Assembly: GCF_000799565.1 (NCBI RefSeq)
Contig: NZ_JUHB01000001.1
Coordinates: 558,001-622,000, forward strand
From: Cellulophaga sp. Hel_I_12
GTDB lineage: Bacteria; Bacteroidota; Bacteroidia; Flavobacteriales; Flavobacteriaceae
Direction: 5' to 3'
DNA: 64,000 nucleotides
The notes under the pieces were generated by a model. That model saw only the letters and a program-made list of their open reading frames with translations. It made no database searches and was not told the origin of the DNA. The position numbers and the translations under genes are program-made. Of this stretch, positions 54,855 through 63,387 are shown piece by piece. Every line of letters starts with the position of its first letter. Positions within the stretch are counted from its first letter, which is position 1.

Positions 54855-56207
54855 CTAAGCCATCGCATTATTTTGGCCAAAAGTAAAATAAAACGTAGTA
54901 CCGACCCCCTCTTCACTTTCTAACCAAATAGACCCATGGTAAAATGTGATGATTTTTTTGACAATAGAAAGTCCAACGCCAGAAGACAGTCCTGTACTTT
55001 CTAGTTTAGTAAAAACTTTAAATATTCTTTCAAAATAATCCGATTTAATTCCTATTCCGTTGTCCTTTACAAAAAACTCAAAATGTGCTCCTTTTTTAGT
55101 AGCTCCAATTTCAATGAGTGCTTCTTCCTTGTCATTATAGTGAATGGCATTTTGAATTAAATTTTGAAATACTTGTCGAAACCTCCAAGCATTGCCATAT
55201 ACCGAGGGCAGTGTATTTTGGATGCTTATTTTTACGTGACTCGGCAATAAAATGGTTTGTACCACTTCGTTCACCAGTATATTAAAATCAATGAGGCGAT
55301 CCTCTGATTCTAATTTATCTATGGTAGAATAATCTAAAATTCCCTTGATCAAAAAATCCATTTTTTCTACATTAAACAATACTTGATGTAAAGGTTTTAG
55401 AGCATTTTCATTCAAAGCTGCCTTATGATCCTCCATAAACCAATGTACCAAAGAATGAATATTGATAAGGGGAGCTTTTAAATCGTGAGACACCACGTGG
55501 GCATACTCATTGAGCTCTTCATTTTGGCGGAACAAATTTTTAAGCAATTCTTCTTTTTTCTGTTCTTGTGCCCTAATCTGTTCTTCATTTTCTTTTCGTT
55601 GGATCACATTCACCAGCATGTTGGCAAATACAAAAAGAATATCTTTCTCGTTTTCTTCATACCTATTTATTTTATGTACCGCGTCAAAGCCAATAAAACC
55701 GATTAATTCTTTGTTTTTAATCTTGGGTATGGTAATTAAACTTTTAATGCCTTGTGGTTCTAAAATAGCACGAAGACCTTGCTCACCATCTTCAGGTAAA
55801 AGACTCACGTCTTCTACATAAAAGGCCTGTCCCTGGCGGTGAGCATCGAGCCATGGGCTAATAACATCGGTAGGTATATTCTGTAAGTTGGCTATTTCGG
55901 GTGCAATGTCCTTAGCACACCATTCATAAGTGTTTGAGGTAGTATTGTTTTCAAAATCATAAGAAAAAATGTAACTCCGGTCAGCACCCACAAATTCTCC
56001 AATTTGTTTTAAGGATTTTCCAATCAAGGCATCAATATCGGTTAAATCTGAATTGATATAGGTAGTAGAAATACTTATCAATAAGTCTTGAAAGCGCAGC
56101 TGCCTTTCAATAATTTTATCTTTAACAAAACGTTGATCATCGGTGTTGGTATGGTGCTCTATGTTTTTTAAAGTTGTGCGGCTTTCCTCTTGCTGTTCCT
56201 TTTTCAT
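54855..56207 (-). CDS. GAF-domain sensor histidine kinase
   Basis: An N-terminal helix is followed by a GAF domain (about 45-205, GADRSYIFSYDFENN and LITIPKIKNKELIGFIGFDA), then a HisKA dimer helix with H-box VVSHDLKAPL (H241 counted from this start) and an HATPase domain with FQNLIQNAIHYN and KDNGIGIKSDYFERIF and GVGLSIVKKI. It lacks membrane spans and is cytoplasmic. No response regulator is adjacent, so it is an orphan. The longer frame begins at GTG; I prefer the ATG at 56207. Confidence 0.93.
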   Translation of the reverse strand: MKKEQQEESRTTLKNIEHHTNTDDQRFVKDKIIERQLRFQDLLISISTTYINSDLTDIDALIGKSLKQIGEFVGADRSYIFSYDFENNTTSNTYEWCAKDIAPEIANLQNIPTDVISPWLDAHRQGQAFYVEDVSLLPEDGEQGLRAILEPQGIKSLITIPKIKNKELIGFIGFDAVHKINRYEENEKDILFVFANMLVNVIQRKENEEQIRAQEQKKEELLKNLFRQNEELNEYAHVVSHDLKAPLINIHSLVHWFMEDHKAALNENALKPLHQVLFNVEKMDFLIKGILDYSTIDKLESEDRLIDFNILVNEVVQTILLPSHVKISIQNTLPSVYGNAWRFRQVFQNLIQNAIHYNDKEEALIEIGATKKGAHFEFFVKDNGIGIKSDYFERIFKVFTKLESTGLSSGVGLSIVKKIITFYHGSIWLESEEGVGTTFYFTFGQNNAMA

Positions 56208-56255
56208 TTTAATTTTCACGTTTTGAAATGAAAAAGTAGGCTATTTTTCATTGTC

Positions 56256-56288
56256 CAAAGATACTATTTACAGATTTAACTTACAAAA
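56256..56288 (-). promoter_or_regulatory. Promoter of the histidine kinase gene
   Basis: On the minus strand TTTTG (56288-56284), a 20-base spacer and TATCTTTG (56263-56256) form a near-perfect Bacteroidota promoter. The transcript would start near 56251. Confidence 0.65.
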
Positions 56289-56408
56289 GTTAAAATATAA
56301 TCTGTATTACTTAATTTACTCCGTAAATTTATTCCTTAATCCGGGTATTGGTATTCAAAAGACCGTCATACCATAAGTATTGCTCGTTTAAAACGGCACA
56401 AGCTGTCA

Positions 56409-57188
56409 TTATTCCGATTTCAGCTCAAATACCATACAATGCTGCCAAGGCAAATTATCCTTATTTTCTAAAAGTGTAAAGCCTGCAGTTTTGAACTCTT
56501 TAACCGCTTGTGCCTCTGTCATTTTATGAATTATCTTGATGGGTATGTTGGGGTCTTCGCCGCGGTATTCTATCAAGAAAATTTTACCCTCTGGTTTTAG
56601 TGCTTTTTTTATTGCTAAAAGCATCTCAAGCGGATACTCAAATTCGTGATACACATCTACCATTAGTACTTTATCGATGCTATTTTCCGGTAAGTTCACG
56701 TCTTGTTCGCTTCCTTTTACCAAATAGACATTCGCAATACTGTTACGTTCCTTTTGATAGCTCATTTCGGCCAGCATTTCTTCTTGAATATCTACGGCAT
56801 AAATAGCACCTTCTTGGGTCACAGGTGCCATTTTAAAAACATGATATCCTGATCCCGCCCCTATATCGGCAATAACATCGGTAGCCTGTAGGTCTAAATT
56901 TTTTAATAGGCGAGAAACACTTTCTTCCTGCTCTCGTTCAGGTCTATTGAGCCATTCCATACCTTGAAAACCCATAACATGGGCAATCTCCCTTCCTTGA
57001 TACCACTTTCCTATACCATTGGGGTCATTGCGTTTGTAGGTGTATATTTCACTTGATTCGGAAGCAGGAGTCTCTTTTTGTTGACTCTTACAGCTCTGCA
57101 ATGGTAACATCAGGGTACTAATCATAAGCACTAGAAAAGCCTGTTTTGTCGAAAGTTTTAGCCTATCATTTTTATCTCCTAGTTTCAT
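56409..57188 (-). CDS. SAM methyltransferase-fold protein with a lipoprotein signal
   Basis: The N-terminus has a positively charged stretch, a hydrophobic segment and a lipobox (MLPLQSCKS), which predicts lipid anchoring outside the cytoplasm. The rest is a class I methyltransferase: motif I DVIADIGAGSGYHVFKMA, AVDIQEEMLAEM, and VLMVDVYHEFEYP. SAM is not normally available in the periplasm, so either the protein is retained inside, or it uses the fold for another purpose. Such anchored forms are seen in Bacteroidota. There are no neighbours on the same strand close by. Confidence 0.82.
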   Translation of the reverse strand: MKLGDKNDRLKLSTKQAFLVLMISTLMLPLQSCKSQQKETPASESSEIYTYKRNDPNGIGKWYQGREIAHVMGFQGMEWLNRPEREQEESVSRLLKNLDLQATDVIADIGAGSGYHVFKMAPVTQEGAIYAVDIQEEMLAEMSYQKERNSIANVYLVKGSEQDVNLPENSIDKVLMVDVYHEFEYPLEMLLAIKKALKPEGKIFLIEYRGEDPNIPIKIIHKMTEAQAVKEFKTAGFTLLENKDNLPWQHCMVFELKSE

Positions 57189-57346
57189 TTCAATATATTT
57201 TAATTTATTTTCTTACAGCTTATTTTTGGCGTACACCCAATTAAAACAAAAATACAAAAGCTTCAAGTAGCTTTTATTTTTAGCTGCTTTTTATCTCATC
57301 AAATTTCAAAAATTACCTAAAATCGATTTATTTTTAGAGACCTTGA

Positions 57347-57385
57347 ACAAAAAAAAGCCTCATAACTATTTATGAGGCCTTTTTT
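57347..57385 (-). terminator. Terminator after the alcohol dehydrogenase gene
   Basis: GCCTCATAA (57357-57365) pairs with TTATGAGGC (57370-57378) around a CTAT loop. In the direction of the minus strand it is followed by a U run (A run at 57349-57356). It closes the detoxification operon. Confidence 0.88.
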
Positions 57386-57405
57386 AAAACTTTAGAACTC
57401 GTTTT

Positions 57406-58455
57406 TTATTTTAACGATTTCATATCGATAACAAATCTATACTTTACATCATTACTCGTTACACGCTCGTATGCGGTGTTGATATCTTGCATATTGATGA
57501 GCTCAATATCACTCGTAATATTGTGTTCTCCACAAAAATCTAACATCTCTTGGGTTTCTTTGATACCGCCTATTAAAGAGCCAGCAATACGCTTGCGCCC
57601 CATAATAATGCTACCACCATGAAACGGCTTTAAAGGCTCTACGGCCCCAACTAAAACCATCGTGGCATCAATTTTAAGCAAACCTAGGTAAGGATCCATT
57701 TCATGACCTACTGGAATGGTATTTAATATAAAGTCGAAACTTCCTTGATGCTTTTTCATGTCGTCTTGGTCTTTAGAGACTAAAACTTCATGTGCGCCTA
57801 ATCTTTTGGCGTCTTTTCCTTTTTCAGGTGATGTCGTAATCATGACTACATGGGCGCCTAGTGCATTGGCAAACTTAACACCCATATGCCCTAAACCTCC
57901 TAAGCCGATAACCCCTACTTTATCTCCTTTTTTTACCTTCCAATGGGTTAAGGGAGACCATGTAGTTACTCCAGCACATAATAAAGGAGCCGTTGCTGCT
58001 TCGTCTAAGTTTTCTGGAATACGTAAAACAAATTTTTCATCCACCACCACAGACGTTGAATACCCACCATATGTTTGCTTCCCATCGATATGTGGATCAG
58101 CACTATTATACGTGAACGTAGCTCCTTTTTCACAAAATTGTTCCAAATCTTGTTCACAAGAATTACAAGTCTGGCACGAGTCTACCATACACCCTACACC
58201 TACTAAATCGCCTATCTTGTAATGGCTAACATTTGCCCCTACTTCGGTGACACGGCCAATAATTTCATGCCCTGGTACTACTGGATAGGTAGATCCCTTC
58301 CAATCGTTCCTTACCGTATGAATATCACTATGGCATACCCCACAATAGGTGATGTCAATTTTTACATCGGCTGCTCCTACTGCTCTTCTTTGTATGTCTA
58401 AGGGTTTTAAATCTTCGGTTGATGCCGTGGCACCATATGCTTTTATCGTTGTCAT
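57406..58455 (-). CDS. Zinc-dependent NAD(P) alcohol dehydrogenase (cinnamyl/YahK-like)
   Basis: This is a medium-chain alcohol dehydrogenase. The catalytic zinc ligands are in CGVCHSDIHT and GHEIIGRVTEVG, the structural zinc has four cysteines in CQTCNSCEQDLEQFC, and the cofactor loop is GVIGLGGLGHMGVKFA. The pattern is that of YahK-type aldehyde reductases, which use NADPH on aromatic and aliphatic aldehydes. It is the last gene of a tight run with an OsmC protein, an ene-reductase and a DJ-1 protein. Confidence 0.92.
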   Translation of the reverse strand: MTTIKAYGATASTEDLKPLDIQRRAVGAADVKIDITYCGVCHSDIHTVRNDWKGSTYPVVPGHEIIGRVTEVGANVSHYKIGDLVGVGCMVDSCQTCNSCEQDLEQFCEKGATFTYNSADPHIDGKQTYGGYSTSVVVDEKFVLRIPENLDEAATAPLLCAGVTTWSPLTHWKVKKGDKVGVIGLGGLGHMGVKFANALGAHVVMITTSPEKGKDAKRLGAHEVLVSKDQDDMKKHQGSFDFILNTIPVGHEMDPYLGLLKIDATMVLVGAVEPLKPFHGGSIIMGRKRIAGSLIGGIKETQEMLDFCGEHNITSDIELINMQDINTAYERVTSNDVKYRFVIDMKSLK

Positions 58456-58457
58456 AC

Positions 58458-58883
58458 TTATGCGTTTTTTAAGGTTACTTTTAAAACTATTTCTGTCTGT
58501 AATACTTTAGACACAGGACATACTTCTTTCGCTTTATGCGCTATTTGCTGAAATTGTTCTGCATCTATATTTGGTACATCTCCTTCCAAATTTAAATTGA
58601 TTTTTGTAATTGCCCCGTCTTCAAAACTAACGGTGGCTGCAACATCTAAGCTTGTTGCTGTAAAATCAGCTTCGTTTAGTAAGAAACTTAATTGTATGGC
58701 AAAACAACCCGCGTGTGCTGCTCCTATCAATTCTTCAGGATTCGTTCCTTTTTCTCCATCCTCAAACCGAGTATGGAACGAATAAGCGGTATTATTAAGA
58801 ACTTTACTTGCTGTGCTGAGCTTTCCTTTTCCATCTTTTCCACTGCCTTTCCATTCGGCATTTGCTTTTCTAGTAAATTTCAT
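58458..58883 (-). CDS. osmC: OsmC family peroxidase
   Basis: An OsmC-type protein (141 residues, like E. coli OsmC). The reactive cysteine is in IGAAHAGCFAIQLSFLL and the second in KAKEVCPVSKVLQ. It should detoxify organic hydroperoxides with thiols. The stop is two bases before the dehydrogenase start. It differs clearly from the OsmC-like protein near 2.5 kb, so the two are not recent duplicates. Confidence 0.92.
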   Translation of the reverse strand: MKFTRKANAEWKGSGKDGKGKLSTASKVLNNTAYSFHTRFEDGEKGTNPEELIGAAHAGCFAIQLSFLLNEADFTATSLDVAATVSFEDGAITKINLNLEGDVPNIDAEQFQQIAHKAKEVCPVSKVLQTEIVLKVTLKNA

Positions 58884-58902
58884 TAGTCTTTTATTTTAAT
58901 TG

Positions 58903-60006
58903 TTATACTTTTTGTGCTACTGCCTTCGGATAATCAGTATAGCCCTTAGCTCCTGTGGTGTAAAAGGTTTCTTCATCCCATTCGGCTAGCTCTACATTAT
59001 TTTCAAAGCGCTCCACTAAATCAGGATTAGAAATATACAACTTACCATAGGCTACGAGATCCGCTAAACCTTCCTCGATGATTTTATTCCCTTTTTCTTG
59101 ATCAAAAGCGGTATTGATCATTAAGGTACCTTTGTATAAAGGTCGGAAATGTTTTGCAATTTCTGTTACCGCAAATGGAACATCTGAAACATCTGAAAAA
59201 GGTTCAGATAAATGTACATAGGCCAATGCATAGTCGTTTAATTTTGATATCAGGTATTCAAAAGTGGGGATGGTATCCTTATCCATGGTCATCCCAAATA
59301 AGCCATGTAAGGATGGATTAAAACGCACACCAATTTTTTCTTGAGGAATTACTTCTTTAACGGCCTCTAAAACCTCAAAAAAGAAACGTGTTTTGTTTTC
59401 CATGTTGCCTCCATATTCATCTGTTCTTTTATTAGAAGATCCATTAAAAAACTGATGAAACAAATAGCCGTTTGAAGAGTGTATTTCTACGCCATCAAAA
59501 CCTGCTTTTACGGCATTGGCTGCTGCATTCTGAAAATCTTTGACCGTGGTTTTAATTTCCTCAATGCTCATTCCTTTAGGGGTTACGGTATCTTTAAAAC
59601 CTTCTGGCGTATACGATTTCGCATTTGGATTTAGAGCCGAAGCGGATAAAGGCAATTCGCCATTGTGAAAATCAGGATGCGACATCCGGCCCACGTGCCA
59701 TAATTGAATAAAGATTTTTCCACCTTTATCGTGTACACGTTTTGTTACTTTTTTCCATCCTTCTACTTGGGCTTCTGAATAGATGCCAGGCGTATTGATA
59801 TAGCCTACGGCTTTTTCAGATACTTGTGAACCTTCTGTGATAATTAAGCCTGCTGATGCTCGTTGTTCGTAATACAAGCCGTGTAAGTCGTCTGTGGGCA
59901 CATTACCCTCGTTCGCGGCTCTACTTCTCGTCATCGGTGCCATAACGATTCTGTTCTTAAGGCTTATATTATTCGTATAGGGTGTTAGTAAATTTTGTTT
60001 GCTCAT
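58903..60006 (-). CDS. Old Yellow Enzyme-type alkene reductase (NemA-like)
   Basis: FMN TIM-barrel ene-reductase. Visible signatures are MAPMTRSRAANEG, IQLWHVGRMSHPDFH, the catalytic HSSNGYLFHQFFNGSSNKR, and RFFFEVLEAVKEVI. Length 367 is typical. It reduces alpha,beta-unsaturated carbonyls and nitro compounds, which fits the electrophile theme of the operon. It overlaps neither neighbour but is only two bases from the DJ-1 gene. Confidence 0.93.
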   Translation of the reverse strand: MSKQNLLTPYTNNISLKNRIVMAPMTRSRAANEGNVPTDDLHGLYYEQRASAGLIITEGSQVSEKAVGYINTPGIYSEAQVEGWKKVTKRVHDKGGKIFIQLWHVGRMSHPDFHNGELPLSASALNPNAKSYTPEGFKDTVTPKGMSIEEIKTTVKDFQNAAANAVKAGFDGVEIHSSNGYLFHQFFNGSSNKRTDEYGGNMENKTRFFFEVLEAVKEVIPQEKIGVRFNPSLHGLFGMTMDKDTIPTFEYLISKLNDYALAYVHLSEPFSDVSDVPFAVTEIAKHFRPLYKGTLMINTAFDQEKGNKIIEEGLADLVAYGKLYISNPDLVERFENNVELAEWDEETFYTTGAKGYTDYPKAVAQKV

Positions 60007-60008
60007 GT

Positions 60009-60689
60009 TTATTGTAATTTTTTGGTTAATAATTCGGCTACTTTTTCAGAGGAAGCCGGGTTTTGGCCTGTGATTAATAAGCCGTCTTCAACCGCATAAG
60101 GTTGCCAGTCGCCTATTTTAGAGTAGATACCGCCATTCGTTTTTAGCATATCTTCTAAAAGAAATGGAACCACCTCTGTTAATTGAACCGCCTCTTCTTC
60201 TTCATTGGTAAATCCGGTTACTTTTTTTCCTTTTACCAAGGGTTCCTGAGCACTATTCTTTACATTTTTTAAAACTGCCGGTGCGTGGCACACAAAGGCA
60301 ACAGGTTTATGGTTGTTATAAAATTCTTCTATCAATTTAATAGAGGTTAGGTCTTCTACTAAGTCCCACAATACGCCATGCCCACCAGGATAAAAAACAG
60401 CATCATAATCTTCTTGATTGATGCTTGCTAATTGATGCGTATTGGCTAATTTGTCTTGTGTGGCCTTGTCCTTATCGAACCTTTGCGTTGCCGCTGTAGC
60501 AGCATCTTCTGAAGCACTGCTTGGATCTATGGGTGGGTGGCCACCTTTGGGTGACGCCAAAGTAACCTTGTGTCCTGCATCTGTCAGGGTGTAGTAGGGT
60601 GCCGCAAATTCTTCAATCCAGAATCCAGTTTTTTTTCCTGTGCTCCCTAAAGAGTCATTGCTTGTTAATACAAATAGTATATTTTTCAT
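60009..60689 (-). CDS. DJ-1/PfpI-family glyoxalase-like protein (Hsp31 type)
   Basis: A class I amidotransferase-fold protein. The nucleophilic elbow is VAFVCHAPAVLKN with its cysteine; the acidic partner is in GGHGVLWDLVED. Length 226 resembles Hsp31-like glutathione-independent glyoxalases and deglycases, which remove methylglyoxal. It is the first gene of the operon, 20-odd bases behind a TAACTTTG box. Confidence 0.88.
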   Translation of the reverse strand: MKNILFVLTSNDSLGSTGKKTGFWIEEFAAPYYTLTDAGHKVTLASPKGGHPPIDPSSASEDAATAATQRFDKDKATQDKLANTHQLASINQEDYDAVFYPGGHGVLWDLVEDLTSIKLIEEFYNNHKPVAFVCHAPAVLKNVKNSAQEPLVKGKKVTGFTNEEEEAVQLTEVVPFLLEDMLKTNGGIYSKIGDWQPYAVEDGLLITGQNPASSEKVAELLTKKLQ

Positions 60690-60717
60690 GTCGTACTTTT
60701 AATTTTTTGAATTAATT

Positions 60718-60725
60718 CAAAGTTA
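60718..60725 (-). promoter_or_regulatory. -7 box of the detoxification operon
   Basis: On the minus strand this is TAACTTTG, a full match to TANNTTTG. A start near 60713 gives a 24-base leader. The -33 box is poor, as expected for an activated promoter. Confidence 0.55.
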
Positions 60726-60746
60726 TGACACCAAAACATCAATTTC

Positions 60747-60762
60747 ATTGATCTATATCAAT
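60747..60762. promoter_or_regulatory. Crp/Fnr-type operator
   Basis: ATTGAT-CTAT-ATCAAT is a perfect 6-4-6 inverted repeat with the classical TTGAT-N4-ATCAA core. Its centre is about 41 bases upstream of the predicted start of the DJ-1 operon, the distance used by class II Crp/Fnr activators. It lies 11 bases past the stop codon of an adjacent Crp/Fnr gene. Confidence 0.72.
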
Positions 60763-60772
60763 TAAGAAAGCT

Positions 60773-61348
60773 TTAACTTTTTTGTTTTTTCCTCACCCTA
60801 CTTAGGTTTTCTGGTGTAACACCTAAGTAATTTGCTATATCATAGTTGGGCACTCGGTCTTCTATATGAGGATAAGCGCTACAGAATTCTAGGTACCGTT
60901 CTTGTGTGTTTTTTTCTTGGGTAGATAAAATTCGTTTCCGTTGAGAGACAAAAGCCTTGGTGACTAGTATCCTAAAATAGCGCTCAAAAATTGGGGCTTC
61001 CGTATAAATTTTTTGAAGTTCATCGTAATTAAGGGACAATAATTCCGCATCTTCAATGGCTTCGATATACAAATTTGACGCTATTTGATTGTAAAAGGCA
61101 TCAAAATCACCAATCCACCAATTTTCTATGGCAAATTGAATAATATGACGACCTCCTTTAGCATCTATGTAATACGCTTTTAAGCAGCCTTTTACCACAA
61201 AATATTCATGCTTTACATGGGTGCCTGGTTTTAGTAAAAAATTTCCTTTGGATACGGAGACTTCTGTAAGCACCTCTTGAAATAATTGTAAATCCTTGGC
61301 GGAAGGATGAATATGGCTCTCAATATGTTTTATAATGGACTGATGCAT
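60773..61348 (-). CDS. Crp/Fnr-family transcriptional regulator
   Basis: A cyclic-nucleotide-binding-fold N-terminal domain (LLKPGTHVKHEYFVVKGCLKAY, about 35-120) is followed by a helix-turn-helix at the end (about 165-190, NYDIANYLGVTPENLSRVRK). There is no Fnr-type cysteine cluster. It lies on the same strand immediately upstream of the detoxification operon and is the natural candidate to read the TTGAT-N4-ATCAA site. Its own promoter suggests a near-leaderless transcript. Confidence 0.9.
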   Translation of the reverse strand: MHQSIIKHIESHIHPSAKDLQLFQEVLTEVSVSKGNFLLKPGTHVKHEYFVVKGCLKAYYIDAKGGRHIIQFAIENWWIGDFDAFYNQIASNLYIEAIEDAELLSLNYDELQKIYTEAPIFERYFRILVTKAFVSQRKRILSTQEKNTQERYLEFCSAYPHIEDRVPNYDIANYLGVTPENLSRVRKKQKS

Positions 61349-61352
61349 AGTA

Positions 61353-61383
61353 CAAAGATGCTATTTTGTTTGACTTTTCGCAA
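61353..61383 (-). promoter_or_regulatory. Promoter of the minus-strand Crp/Fnr gene
   Basis: On the minus strand TTG, a 20-base spacer and CATCTTTG (one mismatch to TANNTTTG) lie so close to the ATG that the transcript would begin at or within one or two bases of the start codon. Confidence 0.4.
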
Positions 61384-61549
61384 TAGCACCTAGCCTAATT
61401 TAATGATTAGTTAAAGGCTAGCTATCGGATACGTACTCTTTAATGACAAGTTGCATAAAAAACATGCTAGAATCTCGATCCACATTATTTAATAGGAATG
61501 TTTCTCTATGAATCCTTATCTTTACCCCTTATAGTTTTGATAACAACTA

Positions 61550-62119
61550 GTGCAACAAATAAAAGCCTACTTAGAAAAAATAGCCACCATCTCTGCATCC
61601 GATTGGGACTTTTTTATGTCCAAATTAGAACGACGGGTAATTCCTAAAAAATCGATTTTTCTACACATCAATGAGATTGAAAATCACATTTCCTTTATAG
61701 AATCTGGCGTAGTTCGTTTGTTTATTCCCAAAGAAAATCCGGACAAAGAAATTACTTTTGGTTTTAGTTTTAAAGATCAGTTTATCAGTGCCTATGATTC
61801 ATTTTTAACACGTTCCCCTTCAGCCTACCAATTGCAAGCACTTACCGAAACAACGATTTTAAGCATTACTTATTCCGATTTGCAACTCGTTTATAAAACC
61901 ACCCAATTAGGAAATTTAGTGGGTCGTTTAACCGCTGAGCGACTTTTTTTAATCAAATCAAAACGGGAACAAAACTTATTGAATTTGACTGCAGAACAAC
62001 GCTATGTAAATTTGTTTAAAGAGCGCCCAGAGTTATTAAAAGTAATCCCTCTAAAATATATCAGTTCTTATATTGGTGTGACTTCGCAAGCCTTAAGCAG
62101 AATTCGAAAACGGGTTTAA
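61550..62119 (+). CDS. Crp/Fnr-family transcriptional regulator
   Basis: A second regulator of the same family, transcribed divergently. The effector domain is about 30-125 (FLHINEIENHISFIESGVVR), and the C-terminal helix-turn-helix has YISSYIGVTSQALSRIRKRV. The start is GTG; no ATG is available in the right place. A TAGTTTTG box at 61532-61539 implies a leader of only a few bases. It does not have an obvious partner gene. Confidence 0.88.
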   Translation: MQQIKAYLEKIATISASDWDFFMSKLERRVIPKKSIFLHINEIENHISFIESGVVRLFIPKENPDKEITFGFSFKDQFISAYDSFLTRSPSAYQLQALTETTILSITYSDLQLVYKTTQLGNLVGRLTAERLFLIKSKREQNLLNLTAEQRYVNLFKERPELLKVIPLKYISSYIGVTSQALSRIRKRV

Positions 62120-62177
62120 GAAGCTGTCGAAAGCCGAATGTCAAATATTTTAAGTGTAAAGGCTCATAAATTAGAAC

Positions 62178-62267
62178 CAAGATACAAGACTCAGGATTCA
62201 AGACCCAGGATTCAAGATTCAAGACCCAGGATTCAAGATTCAAGAGCCAAGATACAAGAATCAAGAC
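62178..62267. repeat. 21-bp tandem repeat built of heptamers
   Basis: Four units of 21 bases (62178-62198, 62199-62219, 62220-62240, 62241-62261) and a partial fifth. Each unit is three 7-base words like CAAGACC, CAGGATT, CAAGATT. The second and third units are identical; the first and fourth differ at a few positions. The array is intergenic, with no gene spanning it. Confidence 0.92.
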
Positions 62268-62369
62268 TTCATAGGTGAACCATTTTATGAGCTGTAAAAT
62301 TTAGTCTAGCCTCCTAGTTCTTAGAGCGCAGCAGTCATGAATCTTTCCTAATTAATTGATTTAGGTTCA

Positions 62370-62400
62370 TTGTTTCTCTCCATGCATCAAATTACCTTTG
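62370..62400 (+). promoter_or_regulatory. Promoter of the desaturase gene
   Basis: TTG (62370-62372), a 20-base spacer and TACCTTTG (62393-62400) match the Bacteroidota promoter. The start would be near 62405, eight bases before the ATG. Confidence 0.6.
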
Positions 62401-62412
62401 TAAAAAAAAGCT

Positions 62413-63153
62413 ATGTTGATTATTATATTTGTTGCCGTACTCTGGTATGGCGGTTTGTTTTTCCAGTCCTTTTTTTTACACCGGTATGCGGCGCATCAGG
62501 TATTCACAATGTCTAAAACCATGGAACGCATTACCTTTGTTTTAACTTGGATTTTTCAGGGACCCAGCTACTTAAGCGCCTATGGCTACGGCATCATGCA
62601 TCGCATGCATCACGCGTATACTGATACCGAAAAAGACCCACATTCTCCCTCACACGATGACAACTTATTTGCAATGATGTGGAAAACAAAAACCGTCTAT
62701 CAAGATATCAATACCCAACGTGTAGTCATAGATCAACGGTTTACCAAAAACGTGCCCCAATGGAAAGGCTTTGATGTCTTTGCAAGTTCTCGCTTTTCTA
62801 GACTACTATGGATCACGGCTTATATTTTATTCTTTGTTTTTTTTGCAACGGCTTGGTGGCACTGGTTATTATTACCGGTGACCTTTTTAATGGCACCTAT
62901 TCATGGCGTCATCATTAATTGGTTTGGACATATTTATGGCTATGTCAATTACACGATGAAGAATACTAGTAAAAACCTCTTTCGTTTTGATTTTTTAATG
63001 ATGGGCGAAGGCTATCACAACAACCATCATAGACATGCGAACAGAGCCAATTTTGGCGTAAAATGGTATGAGATTGATGTCACCTATTTAATTATTAGAG
63101 TTTTAGATGGTTTTGGTCTAATTCAATTGAAGCCTGTTAAAGTTAAATCATAG
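62413..63153 (+). CDS. Fatty-acid (acyl-CoA) desaturase
   Basis: This is a membrane di-iron desaturase of the delta-9 type. The three histidine boxes are present: HRYAAH (about residue 23), HRMHHAYTDTEKDPHSP (about 65), and HNNHHRHANRANFG (about 200). There are two or three hydrophobic hairpins. At 246 residues it is a compact form, common in Bacteroidota. It introduces double bonds into membrane acyl chains, likely for fluidity at low temperature. Confidence 0.92.
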   Translation: MLIIIFVAVLWYGGLFFQSFFLHRYAAHQVFTMSKTMERITFVLTWIFQGPSYLSAYGYGIMHRMHHAYTDTEKDPHSPSHDDNLFAMMWKTKTVYQDINTQRVVIDQRFTKNVPQWKGFDVFASSRFSRLLWITAYILFFVFFATAWWHWLLLPVTFLMAPIHGVIINWFGHIYGYVNYTMKNTSKNLFRFDFLMMGEGYHNNHHRHANRANFGVKWYEIDVTYLIIRVLDGFGLIQLKPVKVKS

Positions 63154-63387
63154 GAATCGTTGAAGACACAGAAACCTTCTCCCCTAGGTTTTGGTTTCCT
63201 TTAGGACAGTGAAATTTCACATCTACGGCTGTAATAAACGAAAAGATAAAGGTATACGTGACTTATATTTTGTGTCTTACTAAGCTATTTTTTTAGAAAT
63301 AAAAGTATTGTCTAAGCTTATATATAATCCCGATAAATTAAAACTACGGCTAAGAAAAATTAGGCAATTCATTAGCTCATTAAAAGA

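Noticed and set aside
62061-62264. A minus-strand frame with a repeated LNLESWV-type peptide
   Set aside because: It is the translation of the 21-bp tandem array; 21 is a multiple of three, so a frame stays open by chance.
62178-62267. Possible CRISPR array
   Set aside because: Units are contiguous at 21 bases without spacers, and no cas genes are present.
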